Below are positions 45,490 to 56,126 of a stretch of DNA of 64,000 nucleotides, in pieces. A program made the translations under genes and the position numbers. Within the stretch, counting starts at the first letter, position 1; each line of letters opens with the position of its first letter. The notes below the pieces were generated by a model. The model searched no databases. It had not been told where the DNA came from and worked only from the letters and a program-made list of their open reading frames with translations. The stretch comes from Atriophallophorus winterbourni (lineage: Eukaryota > Platyhelminthes > Trematoda > Plagiorchiida > Microphallidae): positions 16,536 to 80,535 of the forward strand of contig JACCGJ010010810.1 of the NCBI GenBank assembly GCA_013407085.1. The letters are read 5' to 3'.

Positions 45490-46153
45490 ACCTTATTTCG
45501 TGTTCTATCTTCTGTGGTTCACGAATTATCGCGGATTAACTGTTCAATGCCGAAATCTCGCCAACGAACACAGTCAAATCACTCAACGGACAATACCCAT
45601 TATCGATCAACCGGCAAGTCCTATGCAACCCACAAACATGTGCGAACGTGTAACGAGATCCACTGCCCGGATCACGAAAAATATCGATCCAACTGTGACC
45701 GTGAGAAGTATTCACGCGACGGCGAAACGGAATGGTCGTGACCTCCGCATCACGTGTTTAGCTCCGGTAAGCGTTGATAATGTTTCGGTTAAATGTGCTT
45801 TCTGCGGGTTCCACCAACAGGTGTCATGTGATAAGACTTTAACTGATGAGTGTGTAAGGCTAGTGAACGATAATGACTATCCATCTGTTTGTTATTTCTG
45901 TCATACCTGTAGAAATTCAAATATAAATGGCCATCGCAAGAGTATACATTCATCTGTTGGAAAAGTGTCTAATGCAATAGAGAGTAGACTGTCGCAACTG
46001 GAAGAGGAGCTTGCACGAGTGAAAAATGCTGTAGAGCCACTAATCAAGCCTAAAACATGTAAACTGAACAAACGAATACGCTCAACTTTACCAGCATCAA
46101 ACCAATCTCTGGAAAAGGTTGAATTGTTGCAACACAGCACCCAGAAGTGTTAA
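45490..46153 (+). pseudogene. CR1-like LINE ORF1, N-terminal part with Cys/His zinc domain
   Basis: A charged start, MPKSRQRTQSNHST at 45,547, is in one frame. The zinc-binding portion is in the next (45,500-46,153): VKCAFCGFHQQVSC, then about 30 residues later CYFCHTCRNSN. These are spaced like a degenerate PHD-type treble-clef finger, seen in ORF1 proteins of some CR1 elements. A coiled-coil-like stretch follows (SRLSQLEEELARVKNAVEPL). ORF1 proteins coat the RNA and act as nucleic-acid chaperones. The frame change between start and finger shows decay. Confidence 0.7.
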
Positions 46154-46973
46154 AAACGGCTTAGCGCCGAAAAGGTTCACATCGAATGCCCCATTAGCAA
46201 AAGTTGCCTCGAAAGTTATTTCTTTTAGTGTTATCTGCACCAGCGTGCCAGAGTCGACTGAGACGTTATTGTCGAATAGACACCAGAGTGATTTGGCTGA
46301 ATGGTTGAAACTGTGCACTCGCATGAATCTCAAAGCGATTCACCCGGTTTCGTTGATTCGCTTGAGTCGTCCTCCCAAAGCGCTACACCAAGATAAGCCG
46401 CGGTTGCTCAAGGTAGTAGTGCAAAATGAGAAGGATTTAGAAGATGTACTTCTGTCGACATACTTGCTACGAGACGACATGGAAAATACATCTCGTGTAT
46501 TTGTTGATGTGCCCTGGTCGGAACGGGCAAAATCGCCACTGAAAGGTAACCAAAATAAAACAAACGATCGCAACAAGCGCACCCTTATTCTGTTAAATGT
46601 CCCAGAAGATGCCACCGGTTCAGATACAAAGTGTAAATCCAACCACGACCTACAACAGTGGAGATTTATCAGTAATGCTATCCAAACCACCAATGTAACG
46701 GTTATCGATACGTTCCGAATCCCGAAGTCATCGAATTACGAAGGTAATGGTCCACGACCCCTTAAACTGACACTTTTGACCACCACTATGGTGAACACCG
46801 TGTTTATCAATTGGAACCAGTATCGATACAAAGTTCCACGAGAGATCAAAATTATCAGTAAACACCTGAAAACCGACTCTATCGTGGAAGTTGCCGGACC
46901 TGTCAGTACTAAGCACAGTGATGCCGGGAATCCTGCTAAAAAACGACCGACTCTATCGAAAACGATGATGTAA
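46119..46973 (+). pseudogene. CR1-like LINE ORF1, RRM-like C-terminal part
   Basis: A 284-codon frame following, with a small overlap, the zinc/coiled-coil frame. It reads ESTETLLSNRHQSDLAEWLK, AIHPVSLIRLSR, RPRLL-type KPRLLKVVVQNEKDLEDVL, then KRTLILLNVPE, VIDTFRIPKSS, RPLKLTLLTTTMVNTVF and HLKTDS. This two-part arrangement of RRM-like beta-strand motifs (RTLILLNVPE...; RPLKL...) is usual for ORF1p of fluke CR1 elements. This portion is long and uninterrupted, so the copy is moderately young. It precedes the endonuclease at 46,988. Confidence 0.75.
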
Positions 46974-46987
46974 TTTGCCTACCTTCT

Positions 46988-47700
46988 TTGACACGTACTC
47001 AAATTACCTGCTCAAATACTCATCATCCAACACTTTTATCAACATCAAACATCAAATGTTTGTACACCAACGCACCATGCTTGATAAATAAATTACTTGA
47101 ACCAATCGAGCTTCGTCAAAAATATTCACCACTCCTGATAGCCGTAACGAAAACCTGGTTTAATCAGTAATTAGGTGAGGAGAAAATTTTCATTCCAAAC
47201 GTTTTTTTTCATCGTACTCGAATGAATCGTGGAGGAGGAGGTAATGCTATTTACTATCATCAACAACTAACGTTCAGAGAAATCACGGACGATGATTTGA
47301 TACTGGAAGATACACTCTGGTGTTCACTTGAATTAGCAACAGGTTGAAACTGTGTTGTTGGTGTGATTTAACAACCACCGTCAGCAGACGAAGCTTATAA
47401 TGCTAATTTACTTGAGAACACTCAGCAGGTTGTATCCAGTTATCAAAACAATGTTCTGATCTTGGGTGACTTTAATCACCCGAATTTACTACAAAGAGAT
47501 ATTCCACCAGTGAATTCTCTTGATCATCTATTCTACAAAATGTTCAACGAAATTCTTTTATTTAACTACATCTCAAGTAGCACTCGTTTCATAGGCACAA
47601 ACACACCGTCCACATTCGATCTTGTTCTGACGAGCGAGGAAAAATGTCTTTGAAGATATCCGCTACGAAGCACCTGTTGGAAAGAATGATCATGTAGTCA
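46988..47700 (+). pseudogene. CR1-like LINE ORF2: AP endonuclease
   Basis: LSTSNIKCLYTNAPCLINKL and SPLLIAVTKTWFNQ give the N-terminal endonuclease blocks; the catalytic E of the usual TETW is K here, and a stop follows. Next, in shifted frames, GGGGNAIYYHQ-type sequence near 47,235 and VLILGDFNHPNL (GDFNHP box) at 47,455-47,490, then SSTRFIGTNTPSTFDLVLTS (the G.....LDLV(L/F)T box). The stops and the E-to-K change make it inactive. Confidence 0.85.
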
Positions 47701-48099
47701 TTGTTTTCGACTAAACATGTAAATCAAAAAGAGCAAGTGTTGCTCAGAAATTGATAAGAAAAATCGATACGGTTGCGTTATCAATGTCTCTTTAAGAAGT
47801 CACCAACTATGCAGCCATTAGCACTGATGTCCAACAATACTGGTCATCGATGCTTCAGAAAATCAACCAAAAAATAGAACTCCTCTTGAAATATGTTTCA
47901 AAACAACTGAGAAAAGGATTCAAATTTGTGATCCGGAGTCAAACAAGAAAATGGATAAAGGTGAGAAAATGTGCGTGGAGAAGCCACATACTGCAGTCAA
48001 CACGTGAATCTTGGGAATCTTACCGTTTGTTGAGAAACAGTTACTAAACTTGTCCATGATGATAAAGAAGAGTATCAAATCAATCTGATGGATAAAATT

Positions 48100-49494
48100 G
48101 AACGAAATCCGAAGCTCCTTTTCCGGATCGTGAACAGAAAGGCCAGGTTGAAGCCAGGTGTTTCCGCTTTACTTACTACGACCAATCTGATGTATCTAAC
48201 TACAGACCAGTCATGGTGTTGCCAGTGGTCTCTAAACTTCTCGAACGACTTATAGCTAACGAACTCATTTAACATTTGAAAGAAAATAAGCTGATTTCCA
48301 TCGCACAGCACGGATTCAGGACAAGACACTCCTGTCTCACTAATCTTCTCATAACTCTTGATAATTGGACTCGAACCGTAGACGATGAATGTCCTATCAA
48401 TGCTTGTTACTTCGACACGTCTAAAGCTTTTGACCGCGTTAACCACAGCATAGTGCTACAAAATTGGAGCAGCTTAAGGTGTGCGGCAGGCTATTGGCTT
48501 GGATAAAGGATTACTTGAATGATAGAGTTATAAGGGTTAGCGTTGATAGATAACTATGCAGCCCAGTAGAAGTAACAAGTCGCGTACCTAAAGGCTCAGA
48601 CTTGGTGCCAATACTATTCCTCGTGTACATCAACAATATACCCGAAATCTTTCGCAGCAAAATCATTTTATTTGCGGATGACATCAAAATATGGACTAGC
48701 ATACGCACCATAGAAGATTGCCAAATACTCCAAAAAGATCTCGAAGCACTTCATAATTGGTCCTTGCGGAACTGCGTACCATTCAACGTCCAAGAATATT
48801 AAATGTTAAACGTCGGAAAATCCTTTGAATTCACATACACTTTTGGATCTCAGCAACTTTCATGGGTTCTGAAAAGAAAGATCTGGTTGTGTGAATTAGC
48901 AGTAACTTGAAGTCTTCACGGCAGTGTTGTGTTGTATACAAAAAGTCCTGCCAAAGCTCAGGATTGTTCAGAAGGAACTTTGGTCTTTTCTCAAAGCAGA
49001 TACTCCCACGTATAATTAACACCTATATCAGACCAACAATGGAGCATGCTGTTCGAGCATGGTCCCCATGGTTACAAAAGTACATGACCTTGCTGCAACG
49101 TGTATACCACCGCGTTACGAAACTAGTGACCGGGCTATACAACAGGCCTTACGGGGAGCGGATTGTAACTCTAAACCTCTTGCACTTTTCGCACCGTCTT
49201 TTAATTTCATACCGTCGTCTCAGGGGTGAAGTGATCCTGCTGTTCAACATTCTGCATACAGTGGATCACCCACTTGAACACTTGTTTCATCGGCAAGAAG
49301 CACGTGGTAGCAGATCGCATGGCTACAAGTTAATTATTCCACACTCCACATCAAATTGTCGAAGGTTTTTCTTTGCTGTCCGAGTTTGTTTTATATGGAA
49401 CTCCCTGCCCTCATATATCATTTGCGCCACAAGCCTGAACATATTTAAGTCTGAACTTGACAAGTATATGTTGACAATCCAAACTTGCACCTGA
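48100..49494 (+). pseudogene. CR1-like LINE ORF2: reverse transcriptase
   Basis: Shifted frames give SNYRPVMVLPVVSKLLERLI near 48,200, then ISIAQHGFRTRHSCLTNLLI, CYFDTSKAFDRVNHS (motif A), VPILFLVYINNIPEIF (motif B side), IILFADDIKIWTSI (catalytic FADD intact), and the 195-codon C-terminal frame at 48,907-49,494 with LPRIINTYIRPTMEHAVRAW, LLQRVYHRVTKLVTGLY and VCFIWNSLPSYIICATSLNI. Four or more frameshifts separate these blocks. Together with 45,490-47,700 it forms one almost full-length element of about 4.1 kb. Confidence 0.9.
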
Positions 49495-49605
49495 ATACAC
49501 GTGCAGACTTCCCATATGGATAAAACATTTGTGTTGTTTTTATGCATTCCCCATATTTTTAATCTGTAATTACTGTAAGCTATTTGCTTTTTGGACCACT
49601 AAAAC

Positions 49606-49632
49606 CTTGAATTACTTTGAATTACTTTGAAT
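49606..49632 (+). repeat. LINE 3' terminal tandem repeat
   Basis: TTGAATTACT repeated about 2.6 times at the 3' end of the CR1-like element. CR1-group LINEs end in short tandem repeats rather than poly(A). It directly abuts a minus-strand LINE fragment. Confidence 0.8.
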
Positions 49633-49649
49633 CAAACATGCTAGTAGCG

Positions 49650-50700
49650 AGACGCTATACACGTTCGCGTCGAACGATTTCCTGTTTGTTGCAAGGTCAC
49701 CACACCTGTAAACAATATTCTAAATGCGGCCAAATTAATGCCTCGATAAGTAGCTAGAATTATTCGGGTATTCTATCGGATAGCAATGATCTCAGCCGAA
49801 AAAATTTGCGAGCACGTTGAGCTGCAGTCCGAACTAGTACTCCGAAATCATTAACACACTGTGTGTCCTTAACAATGAGGGAATTTCCTGAAACCTGGAC
49901 TGAAATTTCATCAACCAGAGCTGAGAAGAGTTGGCTCTTTATAAGTTTCAGTGGGATGTCCTACAGGAATTACCAGTTTATATACATCTGTTAATCCGAT
50001 GAACTTCACGTCATCTGAGAAAAATAAGTATGGTTACTTCAATGCAGACGACAAGTCATCAATGAAAATCAGGAATAGAAGAGAACTGAGTACCGACCAT
50101 TGGGATACCCAACTGATCACGTTGGTTTGGTTCAACAGCGTAGATCCTACCCGAACTCTGAATGACTCACCTGTAAACAATGCCTATATCCAAGCAGGTA
50201 GACTACCCCGTATGCCTTTTGCTGCTAGCCTAAGCTCTAGAAGGCGGTGATTTACGGAATCAAGCATTTCTTAAGTCTAGGTAGAGGGCTTTCACAGATT
50301 TTCATTCATCCACTCTTTTAGTGGCAGTATTGTGAAAACTAAGAAGGTTAGTCAGGCAGGATCTACCCCAGAGAAATCCATGTTGAGTTACACTCAGTAG
50401 AGAATGTCGACAAAGATGCTGACAGATATTGCCACGCAGTAGATTTTCCAATACTTTTTAGATGATGCTAGTCGGGCTGACAGGTCTATAGTTACCAGGA
50501 GTTGACCTGCCACCATCCTTGTATATTGGTACTATTATGACATCTTTCCACTCACTAGGAACCACACCCAGGTTCAAGCATGAATTGAAGAGCTTACATT
50601 AAGGTCTTGTAAGCACTGGAGGTGAGATTCTTTAGCATAATTGAGTGGATATCATCTTGTCATCAACGTGCTACCCTGAGAATAAAACAATAACTAGGGA
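49650..50700 (-). pseudogene. Minus-strand CR1-like LINE reverse transcriptase
   Basis: The reverse complement reads LFNSCLNLGVVPSEWKDVII, then VPIYKDGGRSTPGNYRPVS, LLRGNICQHLCRHSLLS, TQHGFLWGRSCLTNLLSF, and, past a degraded centre, NSLIVKDTQCVNDFGVLV, RARKFFRLRSLLSDRIPE and LEYCLQVW, the order expected from fingers to thumb. Many stops. It lies tail-to-tail with the plus-strand LINE that ends at 49,632. Confidence 0.82.
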
Positions 50701-51354
50701 TGAGTAAAGAATTTAGCTGCGTCATACGTCTTCACGGTCATTATTTTTTGCCTTGGACTGCTTTTAACAATATGTTGTCGCAACGAAAGTTTATATATAT
50801 CTCACCTTTATGGGTCAATATATTTCATCATATATAAACAACGTTTCTCATTACTTTAGCCTACCGATTTTTTCATATCATTATTGTAACAAAATAGAAA
50901 TAAAATCGACAAAAGACACATGCATATATCAAGTTATTCATTACAAGCATAATGTGAAACTGGGCTTTATGTTGGTTGCTGTAACATCTAGTTTTATTAT
51001 TGGCGTTCAAAGGACAATAAAATGTTGTGATATGCAGGCGACAAGATTGAACGTAATTGCATATTCTATTCTTCCAATTTCTAACATCTAATGTCATTCA
51101 TAATATTGAAGCTGTTTGGAGCTTCTGTTACGTAAATTTGCTCAGTTTACGTCATGAAATTTATATTTTAAACCCGATATGCATTTTCCCAGTTATTAAA
51201 AATTGTCGATGCTTATATTAGAATATCAAAAAGGTTGATTACACAGATTATATAATTTGACACAGAAAATGTCTGATATTTTGAATAGTCGAAACATTCA
51301 TACCTGATTTTGCAAATGTAATATTATCTAAAATGAAAGATAATACACCTCAGT
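50701..51354. other. AT-rich non-coding stretch
   Basis: Two short overlapping frames on opposite strands (about 50,810-51,097) have no motif. Nothing else recognised. Confidence 0.5.
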
Positions 51355-51378
51355 AATGTATTGCTCACATCCCCCGCA

Positions 51379-51434
51379 CTTACACACCACTACCGGATTT
51401 TGGTTGTGTGCCGTCATCAGGTGGAGACAGTAAG
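51379..51434 (-). ncRNA. Hammerhead ribozyme copy, family 2, inverted
   Basis: On the minus strand: CTTAC-TGTCT-CCAC, CTGATGA (perfect box), CGGC-ACACA-ACCA, AAAA in place of GAAA, TCCGGTA, GTGG, GTAAG. Stem I is perfect, but G12 of the GAAA box is lost, so it should be inactive. Confidence 0.7.
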
Positions 51435-51464
51435 ATTAGGTTCAGTGAGACTTTAAAAGTGGAT

Positions 51465-51596
51465 AAGTGGTAAACAACATTATACTTGAATGACACTGTT
51501 ACATAGGGTTCGTAGCACGAACCACAACGTTCAAACACAGATTAACATTGCTATGTAACAGTGGCATTCAAGTATAACTTTGTTTACCACTCATTC
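51465..51596. repeat. Inverted repeat joining two head-to-head hammerhead units
   Basis: The left arm, AGTGGTAAACAACATTATAC and onward to GTTACATAG, is complementary over about 40 bp to CTATGTAACAGTGGCATTCA and onward to TTTACCACT. The loop of about 45 bp contains ACGAACC-rich sequence also found at 51,760-51,790 and 51,890-51,920. Together with the ribozymes on each side the palindrome spans roughly 51,355-51,710. Confidence 0.85.
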
Positions 51597-51621
51597 ACTG
51601 TTTTAAGGCTCACTGAACCAA

Positions 51622-51679
51622 ATTTTATTGTCTCCACCTGATGTCGGCAAACAGCCAAAAACCGGTAGTAGTGTGTAAG
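51622..51679 (+). ncRNA. Hammerhead ribozyme copy, family 2
   Basis: TTATTGTCTCCAC, CTGATGT (A9 changed), CGGC-AAACA-GCCA, AAAAACCGGTA, then GTAGTGTGTAAG. GAAA is AAAA here. Inactive; partner of the minus copy at 51,379-51,434. Confidence 0.6.
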
Positions 51680-51734
51680 TGCGGGGGTGTGTGAGCACCA
51701 CATTACTTTGGTCATCCACAAGCACCTTGAGTGC

Positions 51735-51958
51735 TTAACCAAGAATCACTTTGTGATTCTGTGTTTGAACATCGTGGTTCGTTGTACGAACCCTATGCAA
51801 CAGTGGCATTCAAGTATAATCTTGTTTACCATTTATCCACTGTTTCAAGGCTCACTGAACCTATACCGAGAATCACTTTGGAATTCTGTGTTTGAACGTC
51901 GTGGTTCGTTGTACGAACCCTATGTAACAGTGGCATTCAAGTATAACTTTGTTTAATA
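51735..51958 (+). repeat. Tandem duplication of the hammerhead-unit leader
   Basis: Two successive copies of AGAATCACTTTG...TTCTGTGTTTGAAC, GTGGTTCGTTGTACGAACCC and CAGTGGCATTCAAGTATAA, period about 130 bp. This is the part of the family-2 unit upstream of the ribozyme. The second copy ends at ACTTTGTTTA, where unrelated sequence begins. Confidence 0.85.
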
Positions 51959-51959
51959 C

Positions 51960-52330
51960 ACCTCAATTTGTCATAGGGGATTTAGTCGAACAAGTTGAGA
52001 TCTTGTGAATGAAGGGTATTCTGGATTGTATATAATCAGCGACCAAGTAAGGTTTTATATGGTAGATGTAAACGTTTATTTGGTAACATTTAACAAGTAT
52101 GCCAAATGTTTTTATTTCTCTAGGTCGAATTTTTGTTCATTTCAGTTTGCACAAGACGGGTTGCGACTGAAATAGCAATCGAGCGTACAGATTTTTTTCG
52201 GTGGTATGCCACTTAAAAGTGTATACTACTTACAACAATAGGTTTAAGGATTTTATGTAGTATGAGATTAATCTGGAATACATCAGAAATACTCCCCTCA
52301 CCATTAGATGAGGAGAGTCATTAGTGGATT
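51960..52330. other. Spacer without recognised feature
   Basis: AT-rich, no motif seen. Confidence 0.45.
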
Positions 52331-52334
52331 CAAA

Positions 52335-53090
52335 AAAGAACCTGAGTAATATACAAACTATTCAATTGTGAAAGTAAATGAGGGCCACATAATTGAGTCT
52401 CTTCTTGAAACTTTTTATCGGAGTGGAGAAAACAAACTCCTTAGGGAGTAGGTTTCAGTAATTTATATGCCTTTAACTGAGGTATTACCTACGAACATTA
52501 GACCTGACGTGTCGCTGTACCAGTTTCAATGGTTGGCCTTGTTTACCCACACTTGGCGAAAATGCACAAAGTTTAATTGAATGCAAAGTACTGAATCATG
52601 TCAACAATTTGATGGATTAAATCAGGTCCACACGTAGCCGCTTTCTATTAAGAAGTTAAAAGAGATTTAGACTCAACAATCGTTCCCCAGGGGCTCAACA
52701 CCTTTAAGCTAAGTAATATCTTTTTCAAAATTTGTGACCATGTTGAACAAAATAGTCGAGATGCGGTCCCACGAATGCCCGTTGTGCAGCAGCTGCACAT
52801 TGATCAACCCCTTTAAATTCCGCTTAAACCTATATACCTAAGTTATGATCTTTCGGCTCTCCATTTATTTCAAGTATACAAAGTGGTCTAGCAACCGGCA
52901 GATTCTTAGCGACTTTAGACTAGAGATTGTTTTTATTGAAGTTAACTGGTAGATCATATTTAGGAGATCACTTGATGAGTTTTCGATTTCCCGAAGAAGA
53001 TCCTGTTCATTCAGTGATCTGATAAACTTGACATTATCCGCAAATATATAGCAGGAATACTTGAGCGACGCTGCCAAGTCACCAACGGTG
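52335..53090 (-). pseudogene. CR1-like LINE, palm-to-C-terminus fragment
   Basis: The minus frame starts LKYSCYIFADNVKFIRSL (motif C as FADN, normally FADD) and LLREIENSSSDLL. Further down, broken frames give QPLKLVQRHVRSNVRR and YWNLLPKEFVFSTPIKSFKK, the terminal region of this family. The 5' part is missing, and the fragment meets the plus-strand LINE that starts near 53.1 kb. Confidence 0.8.
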
Positions 53091-53174
53091 AGTTACATAG
53101 GAAGCGCAGGTGTTCGAAATTTGGCAAGTCATTATTCTCGTTATCACAATTTACGTATTTTATTCTGGATCATT

Positions 53175-54089
53175 ATGTCGCATTACAAACATTCGAAATC
53201 GTCAAGAACAGCATACCGTACTACATCTCAATTAAAAAAATGTTCGGTTGTTCTGGACGAAAATATGTCTACGGTTCTGACCACGGTACAGAACCTAGAA
53301 AACAAGATCGATTCCGTCACGGCTAAGCTGTCCACGGTCTCGAAAATTTGCAATATCTTAGAGCCTCTTACCTTCCTACTCGACCCCAGTTGTGTATTAG
53401 ACTCAGATTTACTTCAACGCACGGGTCGATTTATAGAGTCGCTATCCTCAGAAATTGAGCAGCGTCGAAGCCGTGCCAAAAACCTTATTCTTCTTAACGT
53501 GGCTGACAGATATCCTTTAGTCAATCTTAAAAAGATATTTCTGTCGCGATATGGCTTCCCCATAGACTCAGCATCTTTTACTAGACTCAGAAAACCTCCC
53601 AATCGTAGTAATGCACCGATTTTAATAAAATTTGCCGACGAAAATTATGCGTCGCACATAATTAATAACCAACTAGTATTAAAACTTTTACCCCAATTTT
53701 CTAATGTGTTGATCAAACCTGACAACACACCTTTACAACGAAAGTGCCTTCGCAAGGTTTCTAAAGTTGTAAAACGCTCAACTGATATCGATAACCTCAT
53801 AGACTTGGATGTTGTTGATAATTCCGCATCATCTACTGCACCCGTAACTCAAACTCAAACTTTTGATGTTATTCCTATCTCAAGTATTACCACCCCAACA
53901 GCTAAATCTAATTTTAACATTGATGACGCAATGTTAACACCTGGCCCTAATAGCCAAGTCCCCACTAATGAAACCGTCACCGCAGTTCTGCAGACCGCAG
54001 CTCGACCTATAATTAAAGCCACAAAAAAGTCGTGCTCCCTGTCTTCAAATCAAATTCACCCTTACTACGTGGTGGACCGCGCATTTTAG
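53175..54089 (+). CDS. LINE ORF1 (coiled coil plus RRM-like domain)
   Basis: The frame is open from 53,061, but the element-specific part probably begins at the Met at 53,175 (MSHYKHSKSSRTAYRTTSQL). A heptad-rich segment (STVLTTVQNLENKIDSVTAK) is followed by RRSRAKNLILLNVADRYPLV and FTRLRKPPNRSNAPILIKF, an RRM-like module with the conserved RAKNL(I/V)LLN(V) strand typical of ORF1p. Then comes VLIKPDNTPLQRKCLRKV, where PD.T..QR is the usual (K)PD.T..QR motif. The C-terminal 80 residues are low-complexity Thr/Ser. It should bind element RNA. No internal stop, so one of the better preserved frames in the window. Confidence 0.75.
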   Translation: MSHYKHSKSSRTAYRTTSQLKKCSVVLDENMSTVLTTVQNLENKIDSVTAKLSTVSKICNILEPLTFLLDPSCVLDSDLLQRTGRFIESLSSEIEQRRSRAKNLILLNVADRYPLVNLKKIFLSRYGFPIDSASFTRLRKPPNRSNAPILIKFADENYASHIINNQLVLKLLPQFSNVLIKPDNTPLQRKCLRKVSKVVKRSTDIDNLIDLDVVDNSASSTAPVTQTQTFDVIPISSITTPTAKSNFNIDDAMLTPGPNSQVPTNETVTAVLQTAARPIIKATKKSCSLSSNQIHPYYVVDRAF

Positions 54090-54410
54090 GAACCATACGG
54101 TCGAGCGTAATCTGGATGGAAATAATCCATCTAATGGCTTATGTAATTATCACCCAGTACATAGACGGTTCCCGGTTATACCCGGCCCACTTAATCCACT
54201 TATCCTCCCGCAAAATCCCTTTTATCACAAGCAGCCCTATTACTATCCTCCCCCAAGACCCTACACTTCTCCACTTCAATACGCTCCACGTCTTCTAGAT
54301 CAACGCCCCCTCATGAATGGGAATCCGTTTAGTGCTTACACAAACCCATTTCAAAACATGTATGGCTCAATAGAAAATTTTCCTTTCCTTTACCACAACC
54401 CTTACCCATA

Positions 54411-56126
54411 TTGGCTCCGACAATTTCAAACAACTCGTGTAAATCGTTTTTTATTACGCATGTTAAATATCCTAAAATTCGCCTTCTCTTACTTAATGCT
54501 CGGTCAATTATTTCTAAGCTCCCTGCCCTTCAGCATTTCTTGCTCTCAAACCCACACGAAATAGTTCTTATAAAAGAAACGTGGACAACTAATGACGTTC
54601 CCAACGTTTCACTTGAACTAGCCAACTATTTTATGTTTCGTAGGGACCGCAACCACACTCGTGGTGGTGGTATTCTCATTTATGTTAGTACAGATTTCCA
54701 AGCAGAAATACATAGCTCTCGTATATTAGATGATCTAGACGACTCAATTTGGATCTCCTTACCTTCTCTTGAGGCTCTCATAGGATGTATTTACAACCCG
54801 CCATCTCCATCCACACTCACTGTTGATAAACTTATAAATGTTTTTACTGAGGCGCCCATTGCCCCCTTCAATAATAAGATTATTGCTGGAGACTTCAACA
54901 TGCCATACGCCTGCTGGAATTCCCCGTATTCTTCAAATAAATTTTCATTCTTCTCCAAAACGATTCATCTTTTAGGTTTTACACAATCTTTGAAGAAGCC
55001 TACGAGGCTGTCCAGCGTTTTAGATTCGATTTCTACTTTAGACAATGATCCCACCAACGTTGAAATCTTAGCTCCACTACCCGGTTGCTACCATAATATG
55101 ATAACTTGCGTTTTGCGTCTTTCGCAAAAACCAGCGCATATACGCAAAGATGAGAAAGTTCATATCAATTGGACGAAGTTTTCGAATATTCTTAGAACCT
55201 ACGACTGGACAGAATTCTTTCTCTTCACAAACTTCATGCGCATCTCCTCGATTTTTCATGAAAACATCTCAGCATGCCTTCGATGTTCGTCTTCATCTCT
55301 TATTAGGAAGCGTAAGCGGGACCCAATAAACCTTCTGGAGAAAAAGATAGCTCGACTTTCTGCTTCTGTGAACCATAAGTTAGATTTATTTTCGGTTATG
55401 CGCAGACACGAACTCTGTAACTCTCTTTCAAATGTTAAGATTCGTCTTCTAGAACGCCATGAAAGAAAGCCTTTAGGCAGTGACTCAATTACGAAATCAT
55501 TAAATTACCTTTCGAAGACCAGGTGTATCCGGTCAACACATGATATTCCCTCCATAATATACCACGAAGATGATAAAGAAATAGTCACTTCTGATGTGGT
55601 CACAGTAAGTCAGGCCTTCTCTTTATTCTTTATCAGCTCGTTGAATAACAACCCTTACCATCCATCAGCAAACAATAGCACTCCCTTAAATACTATTGAC
55701 TCCTTTACTTTTTCTGTAAAAGAAGTGAAAGACATTTCTCGTCGAATCAAAATCTCTCATAAGCCTGATGATGTAGGTTTTATTTCAGCCATCTTACACA
55801 ACGATAATGAAGACGTTCCTTCACTTTTATTAAATCTTTTCAATATTTCTTTCAAATGTAGAATTTTTCCAACCCATTGGAAACACTCAGTTATTATCAC
55901 ACGTTTGAAATCTGGTAATTCGAACCTCGTTACGAATTATCGCCCTATTAATCATAATCCTATCCTGTCTAGGTTATTTGAAAAGTTAATCAAAAATTCT
56001 TTGTTGGGCTACCTTGGCCCAGATGTGTTCTCTACAGTCCAACATGGATTCCTTAGCCAAAAGTCTTGTGTAACCTGGCAGTTAGAATACTTAGATCTCA
56101 TAACGGCTTCCTTGAACAAGGACTAG
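54411..56126 (+). CDS. LINE ORF2, endonuclease and start of reverse transcriptase
   Basis: 571 codons. N-terminal IRLLLLNARSIISKLPALQH (N..S motif), IVLIKETWTTNDVP (catalytic ETW), NHTRGGGILIYVS, IIAGDFNMPYACWN (GDFN box) and the family's final block near LPGCYHNMITCV, where the usual SDH is replaced. The polymerase begins around residue 470 with IFPTHWKHSVIITRLKSGNS, NYRPINHNPILSRLFEKLI and VQHGFLSQKSCVTWQLEYLD. A one-base change near 56,090 ends the frame; the next frame carries on. The endonuclease is nearly intact, but the changed SDH suggests reduced or no activity. Confidence 0.85.
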   Translation: MAPTISNNSCKSFFITHVKYPKIRLLLLNARSIISKLPALQHFLLSNPHEIVLIKETWTTNDVPNVSLELANYFMFRRDRNHTRGGGILIYVSTDFQAEIHSSRILDDLDDSIWISLPSLEALIGCIYNPPSPSTLTVDKLINVFTEAPIAPFNNKIIAGDFNMPYACWNSPYSSNKFSFFSKTIHLLGFTQSLKKPTRLSSVLDSISTLDNDPTNVEILAPLPGCYHNMITCVLRLSQKPAHIRKDEKVHINWTKFSNILRTYDWTEFFLFTNFMRISSIFHENISACLRCSSSSLIRKRKRDPINLLEKKIARLSASVNHKLDLFSVMRRHELCNSLSNVKIRLLERHERKPLGSDSITKSLNYLSKTRCIRSTHDIPSIIYHEDDKEIVTSDVVTVSQAFSLFFISSLNNNPYHPSANNSTPLNTIDSFTFSVKEVKDISRRIKISHKPDDVGFISAILHNDNEDVPSLLLNLFNISFKCRIFPTHWKHSVIITRLKSGNSNLVTNYRPINHNPILSRLFEKLIKNSLLGYLGPDVFSTVQHGFLSQKSCVTWQLEYLDLITASLNKD

